A stretch of 64,000 bases of DNA. Source: Desulfobacteraceae bacterium. Its GTDB lineage: Bacteria; Desulfobacterota; Desulfobacteria; Desulfobacterales; Desulfosarcinaceae. Location of the stretch: NCBI GenBank assembly GCA_027068085.1, contig JAMOUQ010000014.1:62001-126000 (forward strand). The letters are read 5' to 3'. This document shows, one piece after another, positions 17,201-24,670 of the stretch (the stretch's first letter is position 1; each line of letters starts with the position of its first letter). The notes under the pieces are model-generated. The model saw only the letters and a list, made by a program, of their open reading frames with translations. It did no database searches and was not told the origin of the DNA. Position numbers and translations under genes: made by a program.

Positions 17201-18666
17201 AAAGGCTGGCAGGCATTGTCATCATAGCTGGGATTGAAACGGCCGTTTTCATCGAAAACGGCAGTACAGGTCTTGAACTCGATGCCCGATACCCGGCTGG
17301 AGTTGTCGATGAAAAACTGCTTGGGGCCGAAACTGTTGACGATCTTTACGTCTTCCCGGATGGCCTCTTCGATCTCGTGTTCCCAGGCCGGCATCTCTTC
17401 GCGCTTTTCAAGACAGATCATGGTCACGTTCTTGGCCCCCTTGCGCTTGGCCGTAAGGGCCACGTCGACGGCCACGTTGCCGCCGCCGATCACCAGCACG
17501 TCTTCGCCGATGTCCACCGGATTGCCCAGGGCCACGTCCCGCAGAAAGGCAACCCCTTCCAGGACTCCCTCGGCATCCTCGTTGGGCACCCCCAGGCGGC
17601 GGCTGTTGTGCAGGCCGATGGCCACAAAGACGGCCGCATACCCGTCTGACCTGAGGCTGTCTAAGGTGATGTCCTTGCCGAAGGTAACCCCGGTCCTGAT
17701 CTGCACGCCCATGGCCTTGATCAGGTCTATCTCCCTTTGGAGCATGTCCCGGGGCAAACGGTACTCGGGAATCCCCACGGCCATCATGCCGCCGGCAACC
17801 GGCAGTTTTTCATAAATCGTCACCTGGTAGCCGTCTTTGACCAGAAAATAGGCCGCCGCCAGCCCGGCCGGTCCGGAACCGACTATGGCCACCTTTTCCG
17901 GCCGCTTTTCGGCCGTCTCCGGAACCCGCAGCTGACCCTGTTCTGTTTCCCAGTCTGCCAGGAAGCGGTGCAGCTCGCGGATGGCCAGGGGCTGGTCCAC
18001 ATCCTTGCGGGTGCATTCGCCCTCGCAGGGATGGTGGCATACCCGGCCGCAGACCCCCGGCAGGGGGTGATCCTGACGGAAAAGGTCCAGGGCTTCGCCG
18101 TACCGGCCGTCGTTTATCAGGGCGATGTAACCCTGGATGCTGACGTGGGCCGGGCAGGTGGCCTTGCAGGGAGCCGTGCCCCGCTTGTCGATGACAAAAG
18201 CACTGGGCATGCCCTGGGGATAGAGCTTGAAGGCGGCCTTGCGTTTTCCCATGCCTTCATCGAAGAGATTGGGCAGCTCGATGGGACAGACCTTGGCACA
18301 TTCGCCGCAGGAGGTACACCTGTCCAGCTGCACGTAGCGCGGATGTTCCAGCAGGGTAACCCTGAAAGCTCCCTGCTCACCCTCAACCTTCTCGACCTCG
18401 GCCATGGTATGAAGATCGATGTTGAGGTGCCGGCCGGCTTCCACCAGCTTGGGCGAAATAACGCACATGGAACAATCGTTGGTGGGGAAGGTCTTGTCCA
18501 GCTGGGCCATCACCCCGCCGATGGCCGATTTGCTCTCCACCATTTTCACCAGAAAACCCGAATCGGCAAGATCCAGGGCGGCCTGAATTCCGGCGATTCC
18601 TCCGCCGACAACCATCACTGAACCGACGACATCTTTTCTATTGCGAGTGCTGTTCTTTTCTTCCAT
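14212..18666 (-). CDS. hdrA: Giant HdrA-type flavo-iron-sulfur protein with inserted GltD/NfnB-like module
   Basis: A 1484-residue fusion. Residues 17-47 are an FAD dinucleotide site (VVGGGIAGIQAALDLADSGF), followed by CSMCVISPK and CTSCGECAKVCP. Residues about 165-650 are a GltD/NfnB-like NAD(P)H module: CKATCPAHVSIQGY, CGRVCHHPCEGECTR, a second FAD site VGSGPAGLAAAYFL and the NAD(P) site VIGGGNVAVDVAL. Residues 650-910 return to HdrA sequence (CVGSRDINQCGHSYCSSVCC). Residues 925-1484 are a second full HdrA (VCNCGINIGG, FAD site VVGGGVAGMEAAL) ending in two [4Fe-4S] motifs. HdrA is the electron-bifurcating flavoprotein of heterodisulfide reductase. No hdrB or hdrC is adjacent. Confidence 0.93.
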   Translation of the reverse strand: MEEKNSTRNRKDVVGSVMVVGGGIAGIQAALDLADSGFLVKMVESKSAIGGVMAQLDKTFPTNDCSMCVISPKLVEAGRHLNIDLHTMAEVEKVEGEQGAFRVTLLEHPRYVQLDRCTSCGECAKVCPIELPNLFDEGMGKRKAAFKLYPQGMPSAFVIDKRGTAPCKATCPAHVSIQGYIALINDGRYGEALDLFRQDHPLPGVCGRVCHHPCEGECTRKDVDQPLAIRELHRFLADWETEQGQLRVPETAEKRPEKVAIVGSGPAGLAAAYFLVKDGYQVTIYEKLPVAGGMMAVGIPEYRLPRDMLQREIDLIKAMGVQIRTGVTFGKDITLDSLRSDGYAAVFVAIGLHNSRRLGVPNEDAEGVLEGVAFLRDVALGNPVDIGEDVLVIGGGNVAVDVALTAKRKGAKNVTMICLEKREEMPAWEHEIEEAIREDVKIVNSFGPKQFFIDNSSRVSGIEFKTCTAVFDENGRFNPSYDDNACQPFFADTVIIAIGQSANLENITEQGIETTPPGGLKADPVTLQTPLEWVFAGGDVVYGPKSVVEAVACGKEAAESIRRFINGLDLYQGREKRWDFVRPDTEGQPKAERVPVRCLDPEARQCNFMEISYGYNEEEACREASRCLKCGVCSECYQCVRACLANAIDHQMEPRRTTVEVGSIILAPGFKAYDPSRHIFYGYAEHPNVVTSLEFERILSASGPFQGHLVRPSDHREPEKIAWLQCVGSRDINQCGHSYCSSVCCMYAAKQTVIAKEHSEKDLDTAVFYMDMRTHGKDFDRYYLRAQQERGVRFVRARVHTIDPVEDDHLRLRYVTEDGSLEEEVFDMVVLSVGLAPNDQAVDLARKMDVGLNKHLFAATSDLSPVATNRSGVYVCGAFQGPKDIPQSVMEASAAAARATSRLAEARGSMIRTKSLPPELDVSGQEPRIGVFVCNCGINIGGIADVPAVREYAKGLPHVVHVEDNLFTCSQDTQEKMKEVIREKEINRVVVASCSPRTHEPLFQETIREAGLNKYLFEMANIRDQNTWVHMNDPQKATEKAKDLVRMAVAKAAYIEPLHQVSMEVKRAALVVGGGVAGMEAALGIADQGFQAYLAERSDRLGGNALWLRQTWQGEQVAPYVSRLIERVKQHPRIRLFLRTEPIETSGILGNFTTTLATAGATLTTTVVEHGATILATGGREHKPEGYLYGEHPDVLTHKDLDQAMNAEDPRLAKADTVVFIQCVGSRNEERPSCSRVCCTHSIKSALALKEQKPETDVFILYRDIRTYGFREELYRKAREKGILFIRFDPEDPPRVARDRGRLGVLVKDHILGRPVELSPDLLILASAIVPNDNKDLFELFKVPVNSEGFLVEAHAKLRPVDFASEGVFMAGLAHYPKSLDESIAQAQAAVSRAATILSKDAIWVGGIVAEVDPDRCAVCLTCVRTCPYGTPYIGDEGHAVIEPAGCHGCGCCVAECPGKAIVLKHFTDEQLIAKTAALFAECV

Positions 18667-18766
18667 GATCTATTTTCCTGTCTGCAGGACCGTACCGGCT
18701 CCGAACGAACCCGGCCGGCCCTGTTGCGGGTTGAATGACCTGCCGGCCCTGCCGGCAGCAGGCATT

Positions 18767-19630
18767 TCAAACAAGGACTTCGGGCAGTTTCCGCTCCCAG
18801 CCCATGGGCGCCAGCATGGCCCCCTTGAAGCCGGCCTCGCGCAGGACCGCAAGGGCCTCGCGTGCAATCTGAACCGCTTCCCTGGTCTTGTCGGAAGCTT
18901 TCTGCAGGCGCCGGATGAGCTGGTCTGAAAGATGAAAATGGGGCATGTTGCGCTGGATGTAGCGGGCCATACCCACCGACTTGAGCATCATCACCGTGGG
19001 AATCAGGTTGAGCTGGCGCACATCGAGCCGGTCTGCCAGATTTTCCAGGACCGCCGGATCGAAAACGGGCGTGGTAATGAAAAAGCCGGCTCCCGCATCT
19101 TTGTACCGGTCAAGCCGCTCCAGCTCCTGCTCCAGCTCGTCTCCTTCCAGGCCGGGGTTGAACTCGGCCCCGAAGAAAAAGGCCGGAGCCCCGAGCAGTT
19201 CGGTTCCGGCCATGTCCCTGCCCTGACAAAGCCCTTTTATGGCCCGGGCAAGCTGTTCTCCGTCGATATCGTCCACCGCCTTGGCCTGGTGGTGATCGCC
19301 AAAGGCCAGGTCCTGGCCGTCGACGATCATGATATTGGAAATGCCGCCGGCATAGGCGGACAGCAGGTCACCCTGCAGGGCCAGCCGGTTCCGGTCCCGG
19401 CAGCAAACCTGCATCACCGTTTCAAGACCTTTCGACTGCAGAATCATGGCCGCTCCCAACGGGCTCATCCGCATCACGGCCGCAGTCATGTCCGGAACCA
19501 CCACGGCGGCAACTTTCGAGCGGAGCTTTTCGGCGACAAAGACCATCGAGGAGATATCGATCCCCTTGGGCGGCTCCATTTCCACCAGAACGGCGAACTC
19601 TCCCACGTCCAATCTGTTTTTCAAATGCAT
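18767..19630 (-). CDS. metF: Second MetF-family methylenetetrahydrofolate reductase paralog
   Basis: A 287-residue MTHFR-family protein, first gene of the operon. Conserved stretches parallel the other copy: FAVLVEMEPPKGID, VVPDMTAAVMRMSPLGAAMILQSKG, QVCCRDRNRLALQGDLLSAYAGGI, NIMIVDGQD and GAGFFITTPVFD. ATG 19630 is used; the frame is open far upstream, but conserved sequence begins only here and GGGAAAAG precedes it. It has no MetV of its own. Whether it shares MetV, handles another folate step or is regulatory cannot be decided. A sigma-54 promoter lies about 72 nt upstream of the start. Confidence 0.88.
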   Translation of the reverse strand: MHLKNRLDVGEFAVLVEMEPPKGIDISSMVFVAEKLRSKVAAVVVPDMTAAVMRMSPLGAAMILQSKGLETVMQVCCRDRNRLALQGDLLSAYAGGISNIMIVDGQDLAFGDHHQAKAVDDIDGEQLARAIKGLCQGRDMAGTELLGAPAFFFGAEFNPGLEGDELEQELERLDRYKDAGAGFFITTPVFDPAVLENLADRLDVRQLNLIPTVMMLKSVGMARYIQRNMPHFHLSDQLIRRLQKASDKTREAVQIAREALAVLREAGFKGAMLAPMGWERKLPEVLV

Positions 19631-19712
19631 GACTTTTCCCTGCCTGTAAGGTTTGTAAAAAATGATATGTCCGGGTTCGGCCTGGGTTGGACTCGCTCGG
19701 CAATAAGATATG

Positions 19713-19728
19713 AGCAAGGCCTGTGCCA
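19713..19728 (-). promoter_or_regulatory. Sigma-54 (-24/-12) promoter of the metF-hdrA-mvhD operon
   Basis: The minus strand reads TGGCAC-AGGCC-TTGCT, an exact -24 element and a -12 element at the canonical spacing (GG-N10-GC). The predicted start is near 19702, about 70 nt ahead of the first gene. A sigma-54 activator is transcribed divergently next door. Confidence 0.75.
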
Positions 19729-19900
19729 CCGGGCCGGGACAGGTGTGCGGCCAAACAATCTGTATTAAACTCACCCTGTTGAGCACTTCTTCCCTTGCAG
19801 GCCGGGGGCGGTCCGCAATCCGTAAAACAGATGGACAGCTATGCCAAAATGGGATATACTCGCAGAAAAAGCTGGTAATTTCGGATAATTGATTGCAGAT

Positions 19901-19928
19901 AGTCCAATTTGGACTAGTCCGATCTGGA
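19901..19928. promoter_or_regulatory. Tandem dyad, likely binding site of the NtrC-type activator
   Basis: AGTCCAATTTGGACT (19901-19915) is a perfect palindrome of seven-base arms around one base. A degenerate copy with the same geometry (AGTCC-N5-GGA) follows directly at 19916-19928. It is about 205 bp upstream of the sigma-54 start site, a normal enhancer distance. The second copy overlaps the activator's own ribosome site, suggesting autoregulation. Confidence 0.6.
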
Positions 19929-19940
19929 AGGGGTTGAAAT

Positions 19941-21311
19941 TTGGCAAACAGGATCATCGTCGTCGATGACGATCAGGACTACCTTGAAATCCTGGGGCGC
20001 AAACTCGGAAAGCTGGGATACCTGGAGATCACCCTGGAAGACGATTCGGCGGCAGCGGCCGCAGCCTTCGAAAACGGCGCCGGCTACGACCTGGCCCTGA
20101 TCGACATGCACATGCCGGGAATCGACGGGCTCGCCCTGCTGGAAATCATCAAAAATACCAGCCCCGCCACCGAGTGCATCATGGTCACGGCGGTCAACGA
20201 GGCCCGTACCGCCGTGGACTGCCTGAAAAAGGGAGCCTACGACTACCTGGTCAAGCCTGTTCCCGGCCAGTCCCTGGCCCTGAGCATCCAGAGGGCCATG
20301 GAACACAAGCGGCTGATAGACCTGATAGACCTGAAAAAAGGCCGCACAGCTCCAAGTCTCGACAATCCGGACGCCTTTGCCTCCATCGTTACCCGGTGCC
20401 GGGCGATGCTGCATGTCCTGCGCGAAGCCGAACTGCATGCCGCCAGCAACGTTCCGATCCTGATCACCGGCGAAAGCGGCACCGGCAAGGAACTCCTGGC
20501 CCGCGCCATTCACCGGGCCAGCCCGCGGGCCGACCGTCCTTTCACGGCGGTCAACATGGCTTCGGTCGCCGGCAATCTTTTCGAGGCCGAATTTTTCGGC
20601 CACACCAGGGGCGCCTTCACCGGCGCCGATAAACGCCGGGCGGGGCTTCTGGCCAATACCGACCGGGGGACCCTTTTTCTGGACGAAATCGGCGACCTTC
20701 CCCCGGACCTGCAGGGCAAGTTGCTGCGGGTGCTCCAGGACGGTGAATATACAATGGTCGGATCCAGCAGACCGCGGCAGGTGAACCTGCGGATAATAGC
20801 GGCCACCAATACCGACCTGGAACAGATGATGATCGCCCGCAAGACGTTTCGCAAGGACCTGTACTACCGCATCCGCGGAGGATGGCTCCATCTTCCTCCC
20901 CTGCGCCAGCGCAGGCAGGACATACCGTTGCTTGTTTCGGCCTTTGGCTCCAGGTACAGCGGGAAAACGGAATTCGCCATCACCCCCCGGGCCATGGAGC
21001 TGCTGCTGGCCTATGACTATCCGGGCAACGTCCGCGAGCTGAAATCGATCATCCAGTCCTCGCTGAACCTGTCCCGGGGCAAACCGCTGGCCCCCGCTCA
21101 CCTGCCCCCGAACATCCGCCGCCTGCCCCAAAAAGCAAAGGCCCGTGCAAGGCAGACGACATCACCTGTAAAACCACTGGCCCAGGCGGAAAAGGAGCAT
21201 ATCCTTTCCGTGTACCGCGTCATGGGCGGCAACAAATCCCGCACCGCCAGGGCACTTGGAATCGGGATCAACACCCTGCGGCGCAAGCTTGTCCGCTATG
21301 GTGCGGAGTAA
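19941..21311 (+). CDS. Sigma-54-dependent response regulator, NtrC type
   Basis: A 456-residue protein with receiver, AAA+ and Fis-type HTH domains. The phospho-acceptor is Asp55 (LALIDMHMPG). Walker A is GESGTGKE at about 177-184, and the sigma-54 contact loop GAFTGA is intact at about 224-229. Also visible are Walker B LFLDEIGDLP and a C-terminal HTH (SRTARALGIGINTLRRKL). TTG 19941 is the start, set by GGAAGGGG seven bases upstream. It is divergent from the metF/hdrA operon, which has a sigma-54 promoter, so that operon is its most likely target. No cognate kinase is adjacent; those at 7.7-10.7 kb are candidates. Confidence 0.92.
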   Translation: MANRIIVVDDDQDYLEILGRKLGKLGYLEITLEDDSAAAAAAFENGAGYDLALIDMHMPGIDGLALLEIIKNTSPATECIMVTAVNEARTAVDCLKKGAYDYLVKPVPGQSLALSIQRAMEHKRLIDLIDLKKGRTAPSLDNPDAFASIVTRCRAMLHVLREAELHAASNVPILITGESGTGKELLARAIHRASPRADRPFTAVNMASVAGNLFEAEFFGHTRGAFTGADKRRAGLLANTDRGTLFLDEIGDLPPDLQGKLLRVLQDGEYTMVGSSRPRQVNLRIIAATNTDLEQMMIARKTFRKDLYYRIRGGWLHLPPLRQRRQDIPLLVSAFGSRYSGKTEFAITPRAMELLLAYDYPGNVRELKSIIQSSLNLSRGKPLAPAHLPPNIRRLPQKAKARARQTTSPVKPLAQAEKEHILSVYRVMGGNKSRTARALGIGINTLRRKLVRYGAE

Positions 21312-21394
21312 ACGGGAAAGAAATCACCCTGTGCAAAAGTTGTCGCCAAAAATGTTCTTGCGGCAAACAGTCAGCCGATATATTTTCCGGTAAA

Positions 21395-21586
21395 ATGAGC
21401 CTGGACGAACCGGCCGTCAAAGATCTGTACCGGCCTGAAAGCAGCCGGGGCCTGGGGCAGGACGAAAGCCGGGCATCAGACAACGGCCGGGTGCCGGAAC
21501 CGGCCATGGACGTGGTCCGCCACCATGCCAGAACCATGGGCGCCGCCCCGGCAGAGCTGACCACCGCATGGGTCAAGGGAATCTGA
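21395..21586 (+). CDS. Possible 63-residue hypothetical protein
   Basis: A small open frame in the 277-bp gap between the activator and the SYLF gene, ending 2 nt before the latter's ATG. The product is charged and shows no motif or membrane segment. There is no good ribosome site. It may be a leader or a chance frame; I keep it only because nothing else explains the gap. Confidence 0.2.
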   Translation: MSLDEPAVKDLYRPESSRGLGQDESRASDNGRVPEPAMDVVRHHARTMGAAPAELTTAWVKGI

Positions 21587-21588
21587 CT

Positions 21589-22185
21589 ATGAAAAGAATC
21601 TTTTTTTCCCCGCTGGTTATAGTGCTGGCAGCCGCGGCCCTTCTGTCTGCCGCCACGGCCCGGGCCGACAAATTCAGCGACACCATCGAAGTTTTCAAGA
21701 AGTCTGAAACAGTACGGCCTTTTTTCAAAAATGCCTACGGCTATGCCGTCTTCCCCACCGTCGGCAAGGGCGGCATCGGCATAGGGGGCGCCTACGGCAA
21801 GGGCCGGGTCTACTGCCGCGGCAGGCTGACCGGAGAAGCGACCCTCATGAAGCTGTCCATCGGATTTCAGCTGGGCGGTCAGGCATTCAGCGAAATCATA
21901 TTTTTCCGGGACAAGCGGGCCTACGACAGATTCACCGGCGGCAAATTCGAATTCGACGCGGCTGCTTCGGCTGTGGCCATAACCGCAGGCGTGCAGGCCA
22001 AAGCCGGCACCGAAGGGGCGACCGCCGGCGCCAGTGCCGGGCCGGCCACCGGCAAACAGGCCGAAACAGGTTACCATAACGGAATGGCCGTTTTCGTTCA
22101 CACCAAGGGAGGGCTGATGTACGAAGCTTCCATCGGCGGCCAGAAATTCAGTTTTACCCCCCTCAAGACAAAAAAGAGCAAGTAA
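21589..22185 (+). CDS. Secreted SYLF-domain (YSC84-like) lipid-binding protein
   Basis: 198 residues with a signal peptide at 1-26 (MKRIFFSPL...ATARA). The SYLF domain shows the family pattern: AYGYAVFPTVGKGGIGIGGAYGKGRVY, then SIGFQLGGQAFSEIIFF and FTGGKFEFDAAASAVAI. SYLF proteins bind phosphoinositide-like lipids in eukaryotes; bacterial copies are exported and of unknown role. ATG 21589 begins the signal peptide, and an in-frame ATG at 21568 would place unconserved residues in front. It lies 86 bp upstream of a lipoprotein gene on the same strand. Confidence 0.88.
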   Translation: MKRIFFSPLVIVLAAAALLSAATARADKFSDTIEVFKKSETVRPFFKNAYGYAVFPTVGKGGIGIGGAYGKGRVYCRGRLTGEATLMKLSIGFQLGGQAFSEIIFFRDKRAYDRFTGGKFEFDAAASAVAITAGVQAKAGTEGATAGASAGPATGKQAETGYHNGMAVFVHTKGGLMYEASIGGQKFSFTPLKTKKSK

Positions 22186-22271
22186 GCAAACCACTGCCCC
22201 CAAGGGGGATGGCTTTCCGCATGAAAAATCGGTGATTCGTTATAACCCTCGGGAAAAAGGAGAGCAAACGC

Positions 22272-22988
22272 ATGAAAAGTTCCATCGTTCTATTGGCTTG
22301 CCTGATGCTTATCTCACTTTCAGCCTGCGTCCAGGGTGGGTTCAACTCGGCCCAGAACATCAACAGGCTCAGCCCTGACATGTCCTATGACCAGGTGGTC
22401 GCCCTGCTTGGCAACCCGCAATCGACAGCCCTTGTGAAGGGAAAGCTGATAGCCACCTTCTGGCTCCACCAGGCATGGAAAGGCAACGTGCCCTACGATC
22501 TGACCTTTGACGCCCGTTCCAAAAAATTGATCTCCTGGGCCGAGAACAAAGAGAAATACGAACAGAGGCAGGCACAATGGAAACAGATCCTGACCCCGGC
22601 CACAAGCGACAGCAACGCACCGGCCGGAACAGCAGGCCCCAGCGATCCAAATCTCATGCAGCAATTTGCCGGTTACTGGTACAGCTTCAGCAGCGCCGGC
22701 GTCGGTCTGACCGGCGGAACGGAAAGGAAGCTGATGCTGTGCCCCGACGGAAGGTATTTCGACAGTGCCGAATCGGGCTACTCCGGATCGGGGGGCGCCA
22801 ACTGGGGCACCGCCAGCCAGGGGTCGGGCGGCGGCAGGTGGGCCATCCAGGGCAACCTCAACCGCGGCACCATAACCTTCAGCAGCGGCAACGGCACCGA
22901 CAGGGTCAAATACAGCCGCTGCGGCAACGATTGTGTCTACTTCGGAAGCATAAAGTTCGCCTATGCCGGCCCGCCGCGGTGCAGGTAG
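22272..22988 (+). CDS. Hypothetical outer-membrane-type lipoprotein
   Basis: 238 residues with a lipoprotein signal ending LSAC (Cys19). The N-terminal part (NINRLSPDMSYDQVVALLGNPQS) resembles the BamE/SmpA-OmlA fold, where a short helix-turn precedes a strand after an LGxP motif. The C-terminal half is Gly/Ser-rich (SGYSGSGGANWG) and has four Cys, including LMLCPDGRYF and RCGNDCVYFG, that could form disulfides. Function unknown. Confidence 0.75.
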   Translation: MKSSIVLLACLMLISLSACVQGGFNSAQNINRLSPDMSYDQVVALLGNPQSTALVKGKLIATFWLHQAWKGNVPYDLTFDARSKKLISWAENKEKYEQRQAQWKQILTPATSDSNAPAGTAGPSDPNLMQQFAGYWYSFSSAGVGLTGGTERKLMLCPDGRYFDSAESGYSGSGGANWGTASQGSGGGRWAIQGNLNRGTITFSSGNGTDRVKYSRCGNDCVYFGSIKFAYAGPPRCR

Positions 22989-23097
22989 AAAATGTGGCTT
23001 TGAAATGAAACAGATCCCGCTCCGGAAGCATGGTCTGAGGGGGGCCTTTCCGGGGCGGAATTTTTACCAACCCGGCAAATCAAAGCGGTAATCAGTC

Positions 23098-24294
23098 ATG
23101 AGTGAACGCTTCAATTTGAACCGGATGGAGCTGGCAGGCTCCCTGGGCGACCTCGGCACCCTGCTTCCCATCGCCATCGCCATGGTTCTTTCCAACGGCC
23201 TCAGCCCATTGGGCATGTTTTTCAGCATCGGTGTTTTTTATATTGTTTCGGGGATCTATTTCGGAGTCACGGTGCCGGTGCAGCCCATGAAGGTCATCGG
23301 CGCCTACGCCATTGCAACCGCCATCAGTGCCGAGCAGATCCTGGCATCCTGCCTGCTTATGGCCATAGTGCTTCTTGTTATCGGGAGCAGCGGTGCTATC
23401 GACGTAATCGCCAGGATGACTCCCAAGGCGGTGGTCCGCGGAGTCCAGCTTTCAAGCGGTGCCCTGCTGATCGCAGGCGGCATCAGGTTCATCGCGGGCA
23501 CCTCCCGCTACCAGATCATGCAGGGGGCAGTCGAGCCCCATCTGGCGGTTCAGGCCCTGGGGCCATTGCCGGTGAGCCTGGTGATCGGCGGCGTCTGCGG
23601 GCTTATCACCCTGCTGCTGCTAAACAGCAGGAAATTCCCGGCCGCCCTGATCGTGGTCGGCGGGGGACTGATAACAGGGCTGATTCTGGGGGCCAGGATT
23701 AAGCTGGACGGAGGCATCGGCTTTTTCCTTCCCGGCCTGCTTCCCTTGGGACTGCCATCAGGAGCGGATTTCAGCTTTGCCATCCTGGCCCTGGTGCTGC
23801 CCCAGCTGCCCATGACCCTGGGAAATGCCGTGCTGGCCTACACGGACCTTTCCGGACAATACTTCGGCCAGCGGTCGGCCAGGGTCACCAACCGCAAAGC
23901 CTGTATCAGCATGGCCCTGGCCAATTTATTCAGTTTCCTGCTGGGAGGCATGCCCCTTTGCCACGGAGCCGGCGGTCTGGCGGCCCATTATCGCTTCGGC
24001 GCGCGCACCGCGGGCTCCAACCTGATGATCGGCCTTATTTTTATCGTCCTGACCGTAACTTTCGGCAACAACATCATCCAGCTCATAAACCTGCTGCCCA
24101 TGTCCATTCTGGGTGTGCTGCTGGTTTTTGCAGGCTCCCAGCTCACCCTGACCATCATGGATCTCAAGCGGCGCGGGGATTTTTTCGTCGCCACCCTTAT
24201 CCTCGGGATAACCCTGGCCTCAAACTTGGCAGCCGGCTTTATAACCGGAATGATCGTGGCTCAGCTGCTGAGATGGAAAAAGCTGTCTGTCTGA
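23098..24294 (+). CDS. Molybdate/sulfate transporter, MOT1 (SulP-related) family
   Basis: A 398-residue, strongly hydrophobic protein with about ten to twelve membrane segments. The MOT1-type opening ELAGSLGDLGTLLPIAIAMVLSNGL is clear, as are GVTVPVQPMKVIGAYA and the second signature MPLCHGAGGLAAHYRFGARTAGSN. MOT1 members import molybdate and related oxyanions, which suits an organism dependent on molybdo- or tungsto-enzymes. It is single in its orientation. Sulfate cannot be excluded as substrate. Confidence 0.85.
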   Translation: MSERFNLNRMELAGSLGDLGTLLPIAIAMVLSNGLSPLGMFFSIGVFYIVSGIYFGVTVPVQPMKVIGAYAIATAISAEQILASCLLMAIVLLVIGSSGAIDVIARMTPKAVVRGVQLSSGALLIAGGIRFIAGTSRYQIMQGAVEPHLAVQALGPLPVSLVIGGVCGLITLLLLNSRKFPAALIVVGGGLITGLILGARIKLDGGIGFFLPGLLPLGLPSGADFSFAILALVLPQLPMTLGNAVLAYTDLSGQYFGQRSARVTNRKACISMALANLFSFLLGGMPLCHGAGGLAAHYRFGARTAGSNLMIGLIFIVLTVTFGNNIIQLINLLPMSILGVLLVFAGSQLTLTIMDLKRRGDFFVATLILGITLASNLAAGFITGMIVAQLLRWKKLSV

Positions 24295-24397
24295 GACCAC
24301 GGCCCGCCGGCCGGCTCAAATCCCAACGGCAAGGGATACGGTCCGCCCCCCGTATCGGCGGCCGCACATGCAGCCATGGGATTTGAAGGCTTCTTTG

Positions 24398-24637
24398 TCA
24401 GTTTGACCCGCCTATCCATTCCAAAACTTCTTCCTTGGCCGGAACCTTGCCAACCGATTTCACCTGGCCGTCGACCACCACCGCCGGCGTTCCGAGCACG
24501 CCATAACCGGCAATCTCCATAATATTGGTGACCTTCTCCACCTCGGCGGCCACACCGGCCTCGGCCACGGCCTCCCGGACTATCTTTTCTGTCTGCTTAC
24601 ACTTGGGGCATCCGGGCCCCAGAACCTTGATCTCCAT
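24398..24637 (-). CDS. Small thioredoxin-like redox protein (CPKC)
   Basis: A 79-residue thioredoxin-fold protein with active site GPGCPKC at about residues 6-12, the cis-Pro in LGTPAVVVDG and a short end. It belongs to the redox-active disulfide protein 2 type of small thioredoxin. The start is ATG 24637 with GGAGG eight bases upstream; a TTG at 24655 is less likely. It follows the permease gene by 33 nt on the same strand. This permease-thioredoxin pairing is common in metal and metalloid resistance loci, so it probably services the permease or its regulator. Confidence 0.88.
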   Translation of the reverse strand: MEIKVLGPGCPKCKQTEKIVREAVAEAGVAAEVEKVTNIMEIAGYGVLGTPAVVVDGQVKSVGKVPAKEEVLEWIGGSN

Positions 24638-24670
24638 CTTGGTTTCCTCCATCAATATATGGTCTGGTTT

